This document shows, piece by piece, positions 53,421-62,897 of a DNA stretch of 64,000 nt; the stretch's first letter is position 1; each line of letters opens with the position of its first letter. The DNA is taken from assembly GCA_013112545.1 (NCBI GenBank), contig JABFGJ010000005.1, positions 124,001-188,000 on the forward strand, given 5' to 3'. The stretch comes from Bacteroidota bacterium. GTDB lineage: Bacteria; Bacteroidota; Bacteroidia; Flavobacteriales_E; Vicingaceae. A program made the translations under genes and the position numbers. Under the pieces are notes generated by a model that saw only the letters and a list, made by a program, of their open reading frames with translations, was not told the DNA's origin and did no database searches.

Positions 53421-54475
53421 AAAATAAATTAGCAACAAAATGGAAGGCATTTATAGCCTTCAGCATCTTACCAAGTGCATTATTTGCTCAAGACAACACC
53501 TATGTATCAGGGGTTTCAGATATTGCCTTACTAACAATTATGCTATTGGTTATTGTTATTTTACTACTTGTAATAAATGCAATTGCTAGATCCATCATTA
53601 GCATCAACAGAAAGTTTAATCACAACAACAATACAAATACAATTGCCAAAGCAATTATTGGAATTGTTTTAATTGGAAGCTCTATCAATGCGAATGCAGC
53701 TCCAAACTCAACAGAAGCAGTCCCTTTTGTAATGTCTCAAGGCTTATTTATCACCTTAACTGTTGTTATCTTATTCTTGGCTGCCATCATCATGTATCTT
53801 TTTAATACCTTAAAAATCATGATTAAGCTTCAAAGTGGTGAAAGTTTTGAAGATGAAAAAGATTCAGTTTTTGATGTAATCAATTCAAGTTTAACCGATA
53901 ATGTTCCAATTGAAGACGAGTCAAATGTTATGCTTGACCACGAATATGACGGAATAAGGGAACTTGATAACAATTTGCCCCCCTGGTGGAAATACATGTT
54001 CTACGGAACAATCATTTTTTCTTTTGTTTACATGTTTAGGTATCATGTAACAGGCGATGGGCAATTGCAAACCGAAGAGTACCTTACTGAAATGGCAGAA
54101 GCTGCTATCGAAAAAGAAACTGCTATGGCAGAAGCTGGCGACCAAGTTACTGAGGACAATGTAAGCCTTATGATTAGCGAAGCAGACCTTGAAAAAGGAG
54201 CAGCCATATATGCGGGCAATTGTGCAACCTGTCATAGAGCAGATGGTGGTGGTGGTGCAGGGCCAAACTTAACTGATGAATATTGGATTCATGGAGGAAG
54301 TATTGGCAAAGTTTTCGCGACCATAAAATACGGAGTTCCTGCAAAAGGTATGATTGCTTGGCAAAGTCAATTTAATCCAACACAAATTCAACAAGTTTCA
54401 AGTTATGTATTAAGCCTTCAAGGAAGCAACCCAGCGGGCGGCACAGCTCCTCAGGGTGAAAAGTGGACAGAGTAA
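53417..54475 (+). CDS. ccoP: Cbb3 cytochrome oxidase subunit III, mono-haem
   Basis: The 352-residue protein has three hydrophobic segments: about 10-24 (signal-like), about 35-62 and about 105-130. A short linker includes NLPPWWKYMFYGTI, the usual CcoP anchor motif near 190. A cytochrome c domain (about 255-340) follows, with a single CATCH at 269-273. Classical CcoP has two haems, so this is the short, mono-haem form seen in many Bacteroidota, with an extra N-terminal membrane region. It passes electrons from periplasmic cytochrome c to CcoN. It is cotranscribed with ccoNOQ. Confidence 0.9.
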   Translation: MKNKLATKWKAFIAFSILPSALFAQDNTYVSGVSDIALLTIMLLVIVILLLVINAIARSIISINRKFNHNNNTNTIAKAIIGIVLIGSSINANAAPNSTEAVPFVMSQGLFITLTVVILFLAAIIMYLFNTLKIMIKLQSGESFEDEKDSVFDVINSSLTDNVPIEDESNVMLDHEYDGIRELDNNLPPWWKYMFYGTIIFSFVYMFRYHVTGDGQLQTEEYLTEMAEAAIEKETAMAEAGDQVTEDNVSLMISEADLEKGAAIYAGNCATCHRADGGGGAGPNLTDEYWIHGGSIGKVFATIKYGVPAKGMIAWQSQFNPTQIQQVSSYVLSLQGSNPAGGTAPQGEKWTE

Positions 54476-54508
54476 AAAATAGTTAATTTGGAAGAAAAGG
54501 AAAAATAT

Positions 54509-55915
54509 ATGGACCAAAGTTTTCGCGATTCTATCGGTACTATCGATGAATCGGGAAAACGACAATGGATATATCCAAAAAAACCTAAAGGTAAATTACA
54601 CAATTACAGAGTATGGGTTAGCATTTTTTTGCTAACCTTACTTTTCTCAGGACCCTTCATCCGCATAGGCGGGCAACCCCTTTTACTATTAAATATTTTT
54701 GAGCGAAAATTTGTCATTTTTGGGCAAGTTTTTTGGCCTCAAGATTTTTACATTTTTGTACTGATCATGCTTTGCATGGTTTTATTTATTGTCCTTTTTA
54801 CCGTTGTCTTTGGCCGAATCTTTTGTGGCTGGGTTTGCCCACAAACAATTTTTATGGAAATGGTATTCCGAAAAATAGAATACTGGATAGAAGGTGACTT
54901 TAAACAACAAAAAAAATTAAATGACAGCCCTTGGAATGCCGAAAAGATTAGAAAGAAAGGGCTAAAAACACTTGTTTTTTTAGCAATCTCATTTATTGTA
55001 TCTAATACTTTCCTAGCCTACATTATTGGTTCAGAAGCTTTAATCGAAATTGTAACAGATTCACCCGCTAATCACATTGCTGGACTAATATCTATTTTAT
55101 TGTTTACCGGTGTTTTTTACTTTGTATTTGCCTGGTTTCGCGAGCAAGTTTGTATCGTTGTGTGCCCCTATGGAAGGTTGCAAGGGGTAATGCTTGACAG
55201 AAACTCCATAGTTGTTGCCTATGACTACATTCGAGGTGAAATACGCGGCAAATTTCGTAAGAACGAAAGTCGTGAAGAAACCAAAAAAGGAGACTGTATT
55301 GACTGCAATCAATGTGTTAATGTTTGCCCTACAGGCATTGACATTAGAAACGGAACACAACTAGAATGCGTTAACTGTACTGCTTGTATAGATGCCTGCG
55401 ACCACATGATGGAAAGTGTTGGGCTGCCAAAAGGGCTTATCAGATATGATTCGGAAGAAAACATAGTGAGCAAGAAAGGGAAAATTTGGACTCCTAGAAT
55501 AATTGGATATACCATTGTTTTAAGTTTGATTTTAGCGCTTGTCACTTTCTTATTGTTAAGCAGACCTCAAATTGATATTACTGTTTTAAAAACTCCAGGG
55601 CAAGAGTATCAAAAGCACGAAAACGACATCATCAGCAACATGTATAACTACAAGGTAATCAACAAAACCTTTGACAGTATTCCCGCAGATATCCGCTTGC
55701 TAAACACCGAAGGTCGTATAGAAATGATTGGTCATAAAAATTTAATCGTTCCTGCTGAATCCATGACCGAAGGAACCTTTTTTGTTTACATCGACAAATC
55801 CTTACTCGAGGATAGAAAATCTGATATCAGCATAGGAATTTATAATCAAGATGGAGAATTAATGGACAGCTACGAAACTAGCTTTCTTGCACCTGTTAAA
55901 CGAAAAAGAAAATGA
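54509..55915 (+). CDS. ccoG: Cytochrome oxidase accessory protein CcoG (FixG)
   Basis: The product has 468 residues from the ATG at 54509, which has an AGGA at suitable distance; a TTG at 54488 would add seven residues. About five membrane helices are present, with the copper-handling CxxxCP pattern (FCGWVCPQT, VVCPYGRLQG) and a ferredoxin-like region with two Cys clusters (CIDCNQCVNVCP and CVNCTACIDAC, about 265-310). The C-terminal domain is Ig-like. CcoG is thought to reduce Cu(II) to Cu(I) for oxidase assembly. It follows ccoP after about 30 bp and overlaps fixH by 4 bp. Confidence 0.92.
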   Translation: MDQSFRDSIGTIDESGKRQWIYPKKPKGKLHNYRVWVSIFLLTLLFSGPFIRIGGQPLLLLNIFERKFVIFGQVFWPQDFYIFVLIMLCMVLFIVLFTVVFGRIFCGWVCPQTIFMEMVFRKIEYWIEGDFKQQKKLNDSPWNAEKIRKKGLKTLVFLAISFIVSNTFLAYIIGSEALIEIVTDSPANHIAGLISILLFTGVFYFVFAWFREQVCIVVCPYGRLQGVMLDRNSIVVAYDYIRGEIRGKFRKNESREETKKGDCIDCNQCVNVCPTGIDIRNGTQLECVNCTACIDACDHMMESVGLPKGLIRYDSEENIVSKKGKIWTPRIIGYTIVLSLILALVTFLLLSRPQIDITVLKTPGQEYQKHENDIISNMYNYKVINKTFDSIPADIRLLNTEGRIEMIGHKNLIVPAESMTEGTFFVYIDKSLLEDRKSDISIGIYNQDGELMDSYETSFLAPVKRKRK

Positions 55916-56346
55916 AAATAAATTGGGGTTCTGGAATCGCTGCGCTTTACATCACATTCGTTGTTTTTGTGTTGGCTATGGTTTATATGGCTTTTGGTGA
56001 AAAATACGAGCTAGTTACTGAAGATTATTATCAGCAAGAAATTGAATTTCAAGGTAAAATCGACAGATCAACAAATGCTTATGCCCTAGATGATAAACTA
56101 AAAATTAGTGTGAAAGATGGGCATTTAATTCTCGATTTTCCCAAATCTAAAAGTGCTACATCTGGTTTAATTCACTTCTTTAGGCCTTCTGACAAAAGTG
56201 CTGATTTTGACGCTACAATTGACCTTGATGAAGGGGTACAAGAAATTGATTTAAACAAATTTCTAAAAGGAAAATACCTCGTAAAAACAGAGTGGGAAAA
56301 TGAGGGTAAAGAATATTTTCAAGAAGACATTATAATTATACCCTAA
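55912..56346 (+). CDS. fixH: FixH-family protein
   Basis: The 144-residue protein has an N-terminal membrane helix (ALYITFVVFVLAMVYMAF) and the FixH opening YELVTEDYYQQEIEFQ, followed by a beta-sandwich-like periplasmic domain. FixH/CcoH is needed for stable cbb3 oxidase assembly. Its ATG overlaps the ccoG stop (ATGA), and the following gene starts directly after its stop codon. Confidence 0.88.
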   Translation: MKINWGSGIAALYITFVVFVLAMVYMAFGEKYELVTEDYYQQEIEFQGKIDRSTNAYALDDKLKISVKDGHLILDFPKSKSATSGLIHFFRPSDKSADFDATIDLDEGVQEIDLNKFLKGKYLVKTEWENEGKEYFQEDIIIIP

Positions 56347-57051
56347 ATGGAATATTGGACTGCATTTACAATTGGTTTATTAGGAAGCATGCATTGTGTA
56401 GGTATGTGCGGCCCAATTGCATTTGCACTTCCACTTAATAGAGCCTCTGTTTGGTCCATTTATTTCGGTAGCCTATTATATAATCTTGGAAGGTTGACCA
56501 CATACTTTTTTCTAGGTTTGGGTTTTGGACTATTGGGTTTTGGAGTTGCTCTGGCTGGCTTTCAACAGAGCTTGTCTATCCTCGTTGGTATTGGAATGAT
56601 ATTAAGTATATTAATCCCCTTTTTCTTAAAAAGAAACCTCAGCCTATTCAGCAAATGGAACCTTTATGTTGGCGCGGTGAAAGGCAGTCTCGGGAAACGA
56701 TTTGGCAACAAATCTCCTATTAATTTATTAAGCATTGGCCTGCTAAATGGCCTCTTACCCTGCGGGCTAGTTTATATGGGCTTAGCAGGTGCAACAGCCA
56801 TGGCAAACCCTTTAAATGGAGGTTTATTTATGTTCCTTTTTGGGCTTGGAACATTACCCTTAATGCTTGCTGTTTCAATTATGGGCAGCAGCTTAAAGCT
56901 ATCTTTTAAAAACAAAATTAAAAAAGCGAACCCTGTTTTTATTATAATCATTGGTGCTGTTTTTATATTGAGAGGAATGAACCTTGGGATTCCTTTACTC
57001 AGTCCTAAAATAGTAGCAGAATCTACAGAAATTATAACTTGTCATGAATAA
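56347..57051 (+). CDS. TauE/SafE-like membrane protein of the cbb3 cluster
   Basis: The 234-residue protein has six membrane segments and motifs (GSMHCVGMCGPIAF at the N-terminus with HCVGMC, GLLNGLLPCGLVYMGLAGA in the middle) seen in the 'sulfite exporter TauE/SafE' proteins that accompany cbb3 oxidase genes. These Cys motifs suggest copper binding or transport (CcoH/CopZ-like work in assembly) rather than sulfite export, but this is inference. It ends in THE tail CHE and overlaps the PLP enzyme gene by 8 bp. Confidence 0.85.
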   Translation: MEYWTAFTIGLLGSMHCVGMCGPIAFALPLNRASVWSIYFGSLLYNLGRLTTYFFLGLGFGLLGFGVALAGFQQSLSILVGIGMILSILIPFFLKRNLSLFSKWNLYVGAVKGSLGKRFGNKSPINLLSIGLLNGLLPCGLVYMGLAGATAMANPLNGGLFMFLFGLGTLPLMLAVSIMGSSLKLSFKNKIKKANPVFIIIIGAVFILRGMNLGIPLLSPKIVAESTEIITCHE

Positions 57052-58294
57052 AATTGGAATGAATTGGAATGCATTAACTCGATCCGAAATACTAAAGCGG
57101 GTTGATGATGCATTGGCTAAAAATCAAAATTATCACAACAATCCCATTTTAGGAATACCTGGTACTTATTTAGACCAAGAAGAGTTTTATAAAGATGCTG
57201 AATTTTTGAAAAAAGCTCCCTTTTTGAAAACCTTAATTGCAAATCCAAACCATATCGGATGCCATACCCTTGGGCATGATAGTTCACCTATTTTTAATGG
57301 AACACAGGAAATAGAAAGAGAATTAATAACCTTATGTGCCGAACAAATTTTTAAAGGCAGAAAAGGGCAACAAGATGGTTATGTAGCAACTGGGGGAACA
57401 GAAGCAAACCTCGAAGCCATGTGGATTTATCGAAATTATTTTCGAAAAGAATACGAAGCTAAGCCAGAACAAGTTGGCGTTATCTTTTCTGAAGACACCC
57501 ACTACTCTATTGCCAAAGGTTGCGATTTGTTGCAAATAAAACCCATCATGCTTCCTGTTGATGATGAAAGCAGGCAAATTCAAGAAGACACCTTTCGAGA
57601 GAAAGTAAGCCAAGCTAGAAAAAATGGAATCAAATACTTTATTGTCATTATAAATCTTTCTACTACCATGTTTGGTTCCGTAGATCAAATAGAACCCATT
57701 GCTAGTTTTCTGGAAGAAAAAGAATTTCCTTTTAAAATTCATTTAGATGCTGCTTTTGGTGGTTTCATCTATCCGTTTACAAATCCGAAGAGCAAGCACA
57801 ATTTCAGCAATCCAAGGGTTAGTTCCATTTCGATTGATGCGCATAAAATGTTACAAGCCCCATACGGCACTGGTTTATTTTTAATTCGCAAAGGTTTTAT
57901 GCATTATGTTACAACCGATGAAGCCCAATATGTGCCAGGCCTTGATTATACAATTTGTGGTAGCAGAAGCGGCGCAAATGCTATAGTTATATGGATGTTA
58001 CTCATGTCTTATGGTGCTATCGGCTGGAAAAACAAAATGAATGAACTCATACAACGAACTGACTACCTCTGCGAAAAATTAGATAAACTTGGATTAAGAT
58101 ATTTTAGAAATCCTCACATCAACATTGTGACCATTCGAGCCAATCAAATTCCCGATGCAATTGCTAGAAAATATGAACTTGTTGCCGACACTTACGAACA
58201 TCGACCAAGCTGGTGGAAAATAGTAGTGATGGATCATGTAAAAATGGAATTATTGGTCCAATTTATTGAAGAATTAGAGGCCGAAATGGTTTAA
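57044..58294 (+). CDS. PLP-dependent group II amino acid decarboxylase
   Basis: The 416-residue fold-type I PLP enzyme has the cofactor-binding region YVATGGTEANLEAMW (about 115-130), the Asp motif HLDAAFGGF (about 233-241) and the Schiff-base Lys in SIDAHKMLQAPYG (about 270). It resembles the decarboxylases of the MfnA/glutamate/histidine group; the substrate (aspartate, tyrosine, glutamate or histidine) cannot be told. Its ATG overlaps the TauE/SafE gene by 8 bp (a second ATG at 57059 is possible). Coupling to a cytochrome oxidase cluster is unusual. It ends the operon. Confidence 0.88.
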   Translation: MNKIGMNWNALTRSEILKRVDDALAKNQNYHNNPILGIPGTYLDQEEFYKDAEFLKKAPFLKTLIANPNHIGCHTLGHDSSPIFNGTQEIERELITLCAEQIFKGRKGQQDGYVATGGTEANLEAMWIYRNYFRKEYEAKPEQVGVIFSEDTHYSIAKGCDLLQIKPIMLPVDDESRQIQEDTFREKVSQARKNGIKYFIVIINLSTTMFGSVDQIEPIASFLEEKEFPFKIHLDAAFGGFIYPFTNPKSKHNFSNPRVSSISIDAHKMLQAPYGTGLFLIRKGFMHYVTTDEAQYVPGLDYTICGSRSGANAIVIWMLLMSYGAIGWKNKMNELIQRTDYLCEKLDKLGLRYFRNPHINIVTIRANQIPDAIARKYELVADTYEHRPSWWKIVVMDHVKMELLVQFIEELEAEMV

Positions 58295-58691
58295 GTTCAC
58301 TTTCTTCATTTTTAATATAAATGAACAACAGTTCGATTTGTGAAAAAATTTGTGGACATCATTAATCTTTCTTCAATTTTTTTCAAGGGACAGACTAACC
58401 TATTTACATTTATAGTTCAATTGGCTTATATAGTTCGTTTTGTTATCCTTCAGAATAACTTCCCTTTTGTTAAAAGGCAATCCCAAAATATAAATTTATA
58501 TTTGTTGCGATTCTATCGTATGTTATTAATTTGCAGAGATTTGAATTTAAAATCATACATGCATAAAAATTACCATAAAGGTTTTATAGGACAGAAATAT
58601 TTTTAAATTCATTTGTCGGTTTAATTCATTGCAGAATCATTTACATTCTTAGTTACTATGGTTAAGTTTGTGCTGAATTTAAAAATAAAGC
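58295..58691. other. Intergenic region with a -7 element at its end
   Basis: These 397 AT-rich bp lie between two rightward genes. TAAGTTTG at 58663-58670 matches the -7 consensus and lies 21 bp before the next ATG. An 88-codon frame at 58340-58606 with a GTG start is probably spurious. I found no terminator after 58294 and no RNA gene. Confidence 0.45.
58663..58670 (+). promoter_or_regulatory. -7 element of the ALDH7-type gene
   Basis: TAAGTTTG matches TAnnTTTG exactly and ends 21 bp before the ATG at 58692. No -33 TTG was seen at the usual spacing. Confidence 0.45.
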
Positions 58692-60218
58692 ATGAAAGAT
58701 TTCTTAAAAACCCTAGGTTTATCAGAAAATAACAACGGTACTTCTACTGGTCAAAAATCAGTAGCATCAACAACATTCGAATTAAGTTCTTATTCCCCAG
58801 TTGATGGTCAATTAATTGGAAAAGTAAGCGCAACCACGCCGCAACAATATGAAGAAGCGGTACAAACAGCTGCTGCTGCTTTTAAGGTTTGGAAACAAAA
58901 ACCAGCACCACTACGCGGAGAGATTGTCAGACAATTTGGAGAGAAATTAAGAGCGAAAAAAGAAGCATTAGGCTCCTTGGTTTCTTATGAAATGGGGAAA
59001 TCTTACCAAGAAGGATTAGGAGAGGTTCAAGAAATGATTGACATCTGCGATTTTGCTGTTGGTTTATCTCGTCAGCTTCATGGTTTAACCATGCATTCTG
59101 AAAGACCGATGCACCGCATGTACGAGCAATATCATCCTTTGGGAATTGTAGGAATTATTTCTGCATTTAATTTCCCAGTTGCAGTTTGGGCGTGGAACAC
59201 TGCTTTAGCTTGGGTTTCAGGTGATGTATGTATTTGGAAACCTTCAGAAAAAACACCTCTTTGTGGTGTTGCTTGTCAAAACATAATGGCAGAAGTGCTA
59301 AAAGAAAATGACTTACCAGAAGGCATTAGTGTATTAATCAATGGCGATTATAAAATTGGTGAATTAATGACCAATGACAAACGAGTTCCATTAATTTCGG
59401 CAACAGGTTCTATCCGTATGGGAAAAATAGTGGCGCAAGCCGTTGCAGCAAGATTGGGTAAATCTTTATTGGAATTAGGCGGAAACAATGCCGTTATCTT
59501 AACTGAAACAACAGACTTAAAAATGTCAATTCCCGCTTTAGTTTTTGGGGCGGTTGGCACTTGCGGTCAGCGTTGCACATCTACCAGAAGATTGATTATT
59601 CACGAAAGTATTTACGATACCGTAAAAGACAATCTAGTAAGCGCATACAAGCAAATACGTGTTGGAAATCCATTGGATGAAAACAACCACGTTGGTCCTT
59701 TAATTGACAAAGATGCAGTAGCTAGTTATTTAAAAGCCCTAGAAGAAGTGAAAAAAGCAGGCGGAAACATCTTAGTTGATGGCGGTGTTTTAAGTGGCGA
59801 CGGCTTTGAGTCTGGCTGTTATGTAAAACCAGCGATTGCCGAAGCGGATAACGCATGGGAAATAGTGCAACATGAAACCTTTGCTCCGGTATTATACATC
59901 ATGAAATACAGCACATTGGAAGAAGCCATAGCTTTGCAAAATGGTGTAGTTCAAGGACTTTCTTCAGCTATAATGACAACTAACATGCGCGACATGGAAA
60001 CATTCTTGTCTGTAAATGGCTCTGATTGTGGCATTGCCAATGTAAACATCGGAACATCTGGTGCAGAAATTGGTGGCGCATTTGGTGGCGAAAAAGAAAC
60101 AGGTGGCGGTAGAGAATCTGGATCTGACGCTTGGAAAATTTACATGAGAAGACAAACAAACACCATCAATTATGGTACTGAATTGCCTTTAGCACAAGGC
60201 ATCAAGTTTGAGTTGTAA
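58692..60218 (+). CDS. amaB: ALDH7-family semialdehyde dehydrogenase
   Basis: The 508-residue NAD-dependent enzyme matches the ALDH7 group (antiquitin, AmaB), which oxidises alpha-aminoadipate semialdehyde (piperideine-6-carboxylate) in lysine catabolism. It shows GIISAFNFPVAVWAWNTALA (about 157-175), the Glu motif LLELGGNNAV (about 260), the nucleophile Cys295 in TCGQRCTSTRRL, and the C-terminal GGEKETGGGRESGSDAWK signature specific to the family. A -7 element lies upstream and a strong terminator follows, so it is a monocistronic unit. The symbol is by family; the substrate is not proven. Confidence 0.85.
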   Translation: MKDFLKTLGLSENNNGTSTGQKSVASTTFELSSYSPVDGQLIGKVSATTPQQYEEAVQTAAAAFKVWKQKPAPLRGEIVRQFGEKLRAKKEALGSLVSYEMGKSYQEGLGEVQEMIDICDFAVGLSRQLHGLTMHSERPMHRMYEQYHPLGIVGIISAFNFPVAVWAWNTALAWVSGDVCIWKPSEKTPLCGVACQNIMAEVLKENDLPEGISVLINGDYKIGELMTNDKRVPLISATGSIRMGKIVAQAVAARLGKSLLELGGNNAVILTETTDLKMSIPALVFGAVGTCGQRCTSTRRLIIHESIYDTVKDNLVSAYKQIRVGNPLDENNHVGPLIDKDAVASYLKALEEVKKAGGNILVDGGVLSGDGFESGCYVKPAIAEADNAWEIVQHETFAPVLYIMKYSTLEEAIALQNGVVQGLSSAIMTTNMRDMETFLSVNGSDCGIANVNIGTSGAEIGGAFGGEKETGGGRESGSDAWKIYMRRQTNTINYGTELPLAQGIKFEL

Positions 60219-60245
60219 GTTATAATTCAAATATCTTTTTTAAAA

Positions 60246-60280
60246 AACCCCTTTCAAGTATTTCTTGAAGGGGTTTTGTT
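60246..60280 (+). terminator. Rho-independent terminator after the ALDH7-type gene
   Basis: CCCCTTTCAAG (60248-60258) pairs with CTTGAAGGGG (60264-60273) with a single T bulge and a 5-nt loop, followed by TTTTGTTTT. It lies 27 bp after the stop codon. Confidence 0.85.
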
Positions 60281-60362
60281 TTAAGAAAAAAATAAGAATC
60301 AAAATAATCACCTCGGAAATTTCTTTATTCGTTTCTTTGCAAGCTAATTCACAAGATTTGCG

Positions 60363-61838
60363 ATGAATTCCGATTTAGTTTTATACAACACCCTTAGCAG
60401 AGAAAAAGAAGTTTTTAAACCTATAGATCCCAATGTAATAGGTATGTATGTTTGTGGGCCTACCGTTTATGGTGATGCGCATCTTGGGCATGCAAAATCC
60501 TATGTTTCTTTTGATTTGATTTATCGATACCTGAAGCATAAATTTCCACGGGTTAAGTATGTTCAAAACATTACCGATGTTGGCCACCTTACCGATGATG
60601 CTGATGCTGGTGATGATAAAATTGCCAAGCAATCGCGTTTAGAAAAAGTGGATCCAATGGCCATTGTAGAAAAATACATGCACAACTACTTTCGCGATAT
60701 GGATGCGCTAAATGTCGAAAGAGCTGATATTTATCCAAGGCCTTCAGGACACATTCCCGAGCAAATCGAAAACATAGAAAGTCTAATTGAAAAGGGTTTT
60801 GCTTATGTCATGAACGGTTCTGTTTATTTTGATGTGGCTCAGTACGACAAAAATCACCATTATGGTAAATTGTCGGGGCGCTCTATTGAAGAAATGCTAG
60901 AAGGCGCAGCCAATAGAAGTTTGTCTTCTCAATCGGAAAAGAAAAACGGATTTGATTTTGCCCTTTGGAAAAAAGCGGATGAAAGCCACCTCATGCAATG
61001 GAATTCTCCTTGGGGAAAAGGTTATCCGGGCTGGCACATAGAATGTACGGTAATGAGTCAGAAATACTTGGGAGAAAATTTTGACATCCACGGCGGCGGA
61101 CTCGAAAATCAATTTCCACATCATGAATGTGAAATTGCACAGGCCGAAGCAAATACCGGAAAGGCCTTTGCCAATTACTGGTTGCACAATAATATGGTGA
61201 CCATCAACGGGCAAAAGATGGGGAAATCATTAGGCAATGGTATTTTTTGTGCCGAATTATTTAGTGGCGATAATTTTCAATTAGAACGTGCCTATTCTCC
61301 CATGACTGTTCGGTTTTTTATCTTGCAGTCGCATTATAGAAGCACACTCGATTTTTCGAACGACGCACTAGAAGCTGCTTCAAAAGGTTTTGACAGATTA
61401 AGTAAAGGTTTGGCTCGTTTAGAGCAATTAAAACCCTCCAGTGAAAGCAGCATCAATGTATCTGATTTTGAAAAAGGATTGTATGCAGCAATGAACGATG
61501 ACTTTAATTCTCCCATTGCCATTTCAAAATTATTTGATGGCTTAAAAATGATTGCCGCTTTAGAAAAAGGAGAAGCGAAAGTGTCGGCTGATGATTTAAA
61601 ACACTTAAAAACAGTTTATCACACTTTTTTCTTTGATATTTTAGGTTTAAAATTAGAACTAGACGATCGACAATCGAATGATATCACCGAGCATTTAATG
61701 CAATTGATATTAGATTTTAGAGCTGCGGCTAAAGCAGAAAAAAACTATGCAAGTGCAGATAAGATTAGAGATAAATTAAAAGAAATAAACATCGTAGTAA
61801 AGGATGGAAAAGATGGTGCAGAGTGGTCTTATGAATAA
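60363..61838 (+). CDS. cysS: Cysteinyl-tRNA synthetase
   Basis: The 491-residue class I enzyme charges tRNA-Cys. It has Cys31 (YVCGPTVYG), the HIGH-type motif HLGH at 40-43, the zinc ligands in WHIECTVMS and GGGLENQFPHHECE (about 225-260), and the KMSKS-type motif KMGKS at 285-289 followed by LGN. The anticodon-stem-binding DALR-type helical domain ends in ADKIRDKL. The length is normal. It is transcribed with the M28-family lipoprotein gene, whose ATG overlaps its stop codon by 8 bp. Confidence 0.97.
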   Translation: MNSDLVLYNTLSREKEVFKPIDPNVIGMYVCGPTVYGDAHLGHAKSYVSFDLIYRYLKHKFPRVKYVQNITDVGHLTDDADAGDDKIAKQSRLEKVDPMAIVEKYMHNYFRDMDALNVERADIYPRPSGHIPEQIENIESLIEKGFAYVMNGSVYFDVAQYDKNHHYGKLSGRSIEEMLEGAANRSLSSQSEKKNGFDFALWKKADESHLMQWNSPWGKGYPGWHIECTVMSQKYLGENFDIHGGGLENQFPHHECEIAQAEANTGKAFANYWLHNNMVTINGQKMGKSLGNGIFCAELFSGDNFQLERAYSPMTVRFFILQSHYRSTLDFSNDALEAASKGFDRLSKGLARLEQLKPSSESSINVSDFEKGLYAAMNDDFNSPIAISKLFDGLKMIAALEKGEAKVSADDLKHLKTVYHTFFFDILGLKLELDDRQSNDITEHLMQLILDFRAAAKAEKNYASADKIRDKLKEINIVVKDGKDGAEWSYE

Positions 61839-62829
61839 GCTGGGTTTTATAGCAATCTTGTGTGCAGTTTTGTGGGCTTGTGGCGAAAAACCAAAAGCGA
61901 TAAACAACACCACTTCTGAAAAAGAAGCTCCAAAACCCGCTCGTGTCGAAAGACCAAACTTTGATGCTGATTCAGCTTATGCTTTCATCGAAAAGCAAGT
62001 GAACTTTGGACCGCGTGTTCCAAATACGGAGAGCCATCGTAAAACAGGGAAATACCTTGCCAATAAATTGGGCTCTTATGGCTTTAACATCATCGAACAG
62101 AAAGCAAAAGTAACTGCATTTAACGGTGTTTCTCTAGACATGACCAACATCATAGGCGAATATTTACCAGAAAAAAACAACCGTGTTTTGCTGTTTGCCC
62201 ATTGGGATACTCGGCCCTTTGCAGACCAAGACACTAAGGATAAAAACAAACCGATAGATGGCGCAAATGATGGCGCTAGTGGTGTTGGCGTATTGTTAGA
62301 AATTGCCCGCCAAATACAAATAGAACAACCCAGCATTGGCGTTGATATTATCTTTTTTGATGCCGAAGATTATGGTCAACCAAGCGGAGGAATGACTCCT
62401 CCAAAACCTGGAACCTGGTGCTTGGGTAGTCAATATTGGGGAGCTAATCCACATAAAGCAAATTACTCGGCCAACTATGGAATTTTGCTCGATATGGTGG
62501 GTGCAAAAGATGCTTTTTTTACAAAAGAATCCATTTCGATGTATTATGCCCCACACATAGTCAATAAGGTTTGGAAAAACGCAAGAGACTTGGGACATGG
62601 AAAATATTTTGTGTTTCAAGAAACGCAACACGTTGGTGATGATGACCATGTTTATGTAAATAAACTCATGAAAATACCAAGCATTGATATTATACAATAC
62701 GACCCATCTACAGGAGCATTTGGGAAGCATTGGCATACGCATGATGACAACATGAGTATCATTGATAAATCAACAATTAGGGCTGTTGGGGAAACCGTTT
62801 TGGCAACTGTATTGGCGGAGTCAAAATAG
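61831..62829 (+). CDS. M28-family lipoprotein, glutaminyl-peptide cyclotransferase-like
   Basis: From the ATG at 61831 the product has 332 residues and a lipoprotein signal peptide (LGFIAILCAVLWAC, lipid-modified Cys about 17). The M28 fold follows, with the metal ligands and catalytic acids in FAHWDTRPFAD (about 123), DGANDGASGVGVLLE (about 142), FDAEDYG (about 180) and the late DDDHVYVN and HTHDD. The short zinc-site spacing resembles glutaminyl cyclases, which convert N-terminal Gln to pyroglutamate; this is common on T9SS-exported proteins in Bacteroidota. A reading frame from 61804 would overlap cysS further and lacks a proper signal peptide start, so I reject it. Confidence 0.88.
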   Translation: MNKLGFIAILCAVLWACGEKPKAINNTTSEKEAPKPARVERPNFDADSAYAFIEKQVNFGPRVPNTESHRKTGKYLANKLGSYGFNIIEQKAKVTAFNGVSLDMTNIIGEYLPEKNNRVLLFAHWDTRPFADQDTKDKNKPIDGANDGASGVGVLLEIARQIQIEQPSIGVDIIFFDAEDYGQPSGGMTPPKPGTWCLGSQYWGANPHKANYSANYGILLDMVGAKDAFFTKESISMYYAPHIVNKVWKNARDLGHGKYFVFQETQHVGDDDHVYVNKLMKIPSIDIIQYDPSTGAFGKHWHTHDDNMSIIDKSTIRAVGETVLATVLAESK

Positions 62830-62897
62830 TTGGATACACTCAGTTAAAATCTCCTATTTTTCACTAAATTGAGATTCCATTTTTAAAGAAAAAATTT

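Noticed and set aside
58340-58606. 88-codon reading frame starting with GTG before the ALDH7-type gene
   Set aside because: The product has no recognisable domain, an unusual composition rich in Phe, Leu, Ile and Asn like translated AT-rich spacer, and no promoter or ribosome site fits its start.
61804-61830. Upstream start of the M28-family lipoprotein inside cysS
   Set aside because: It would put nine polar residues before a clean lipoprotein signal peptide that begins at the ATG at 61831.
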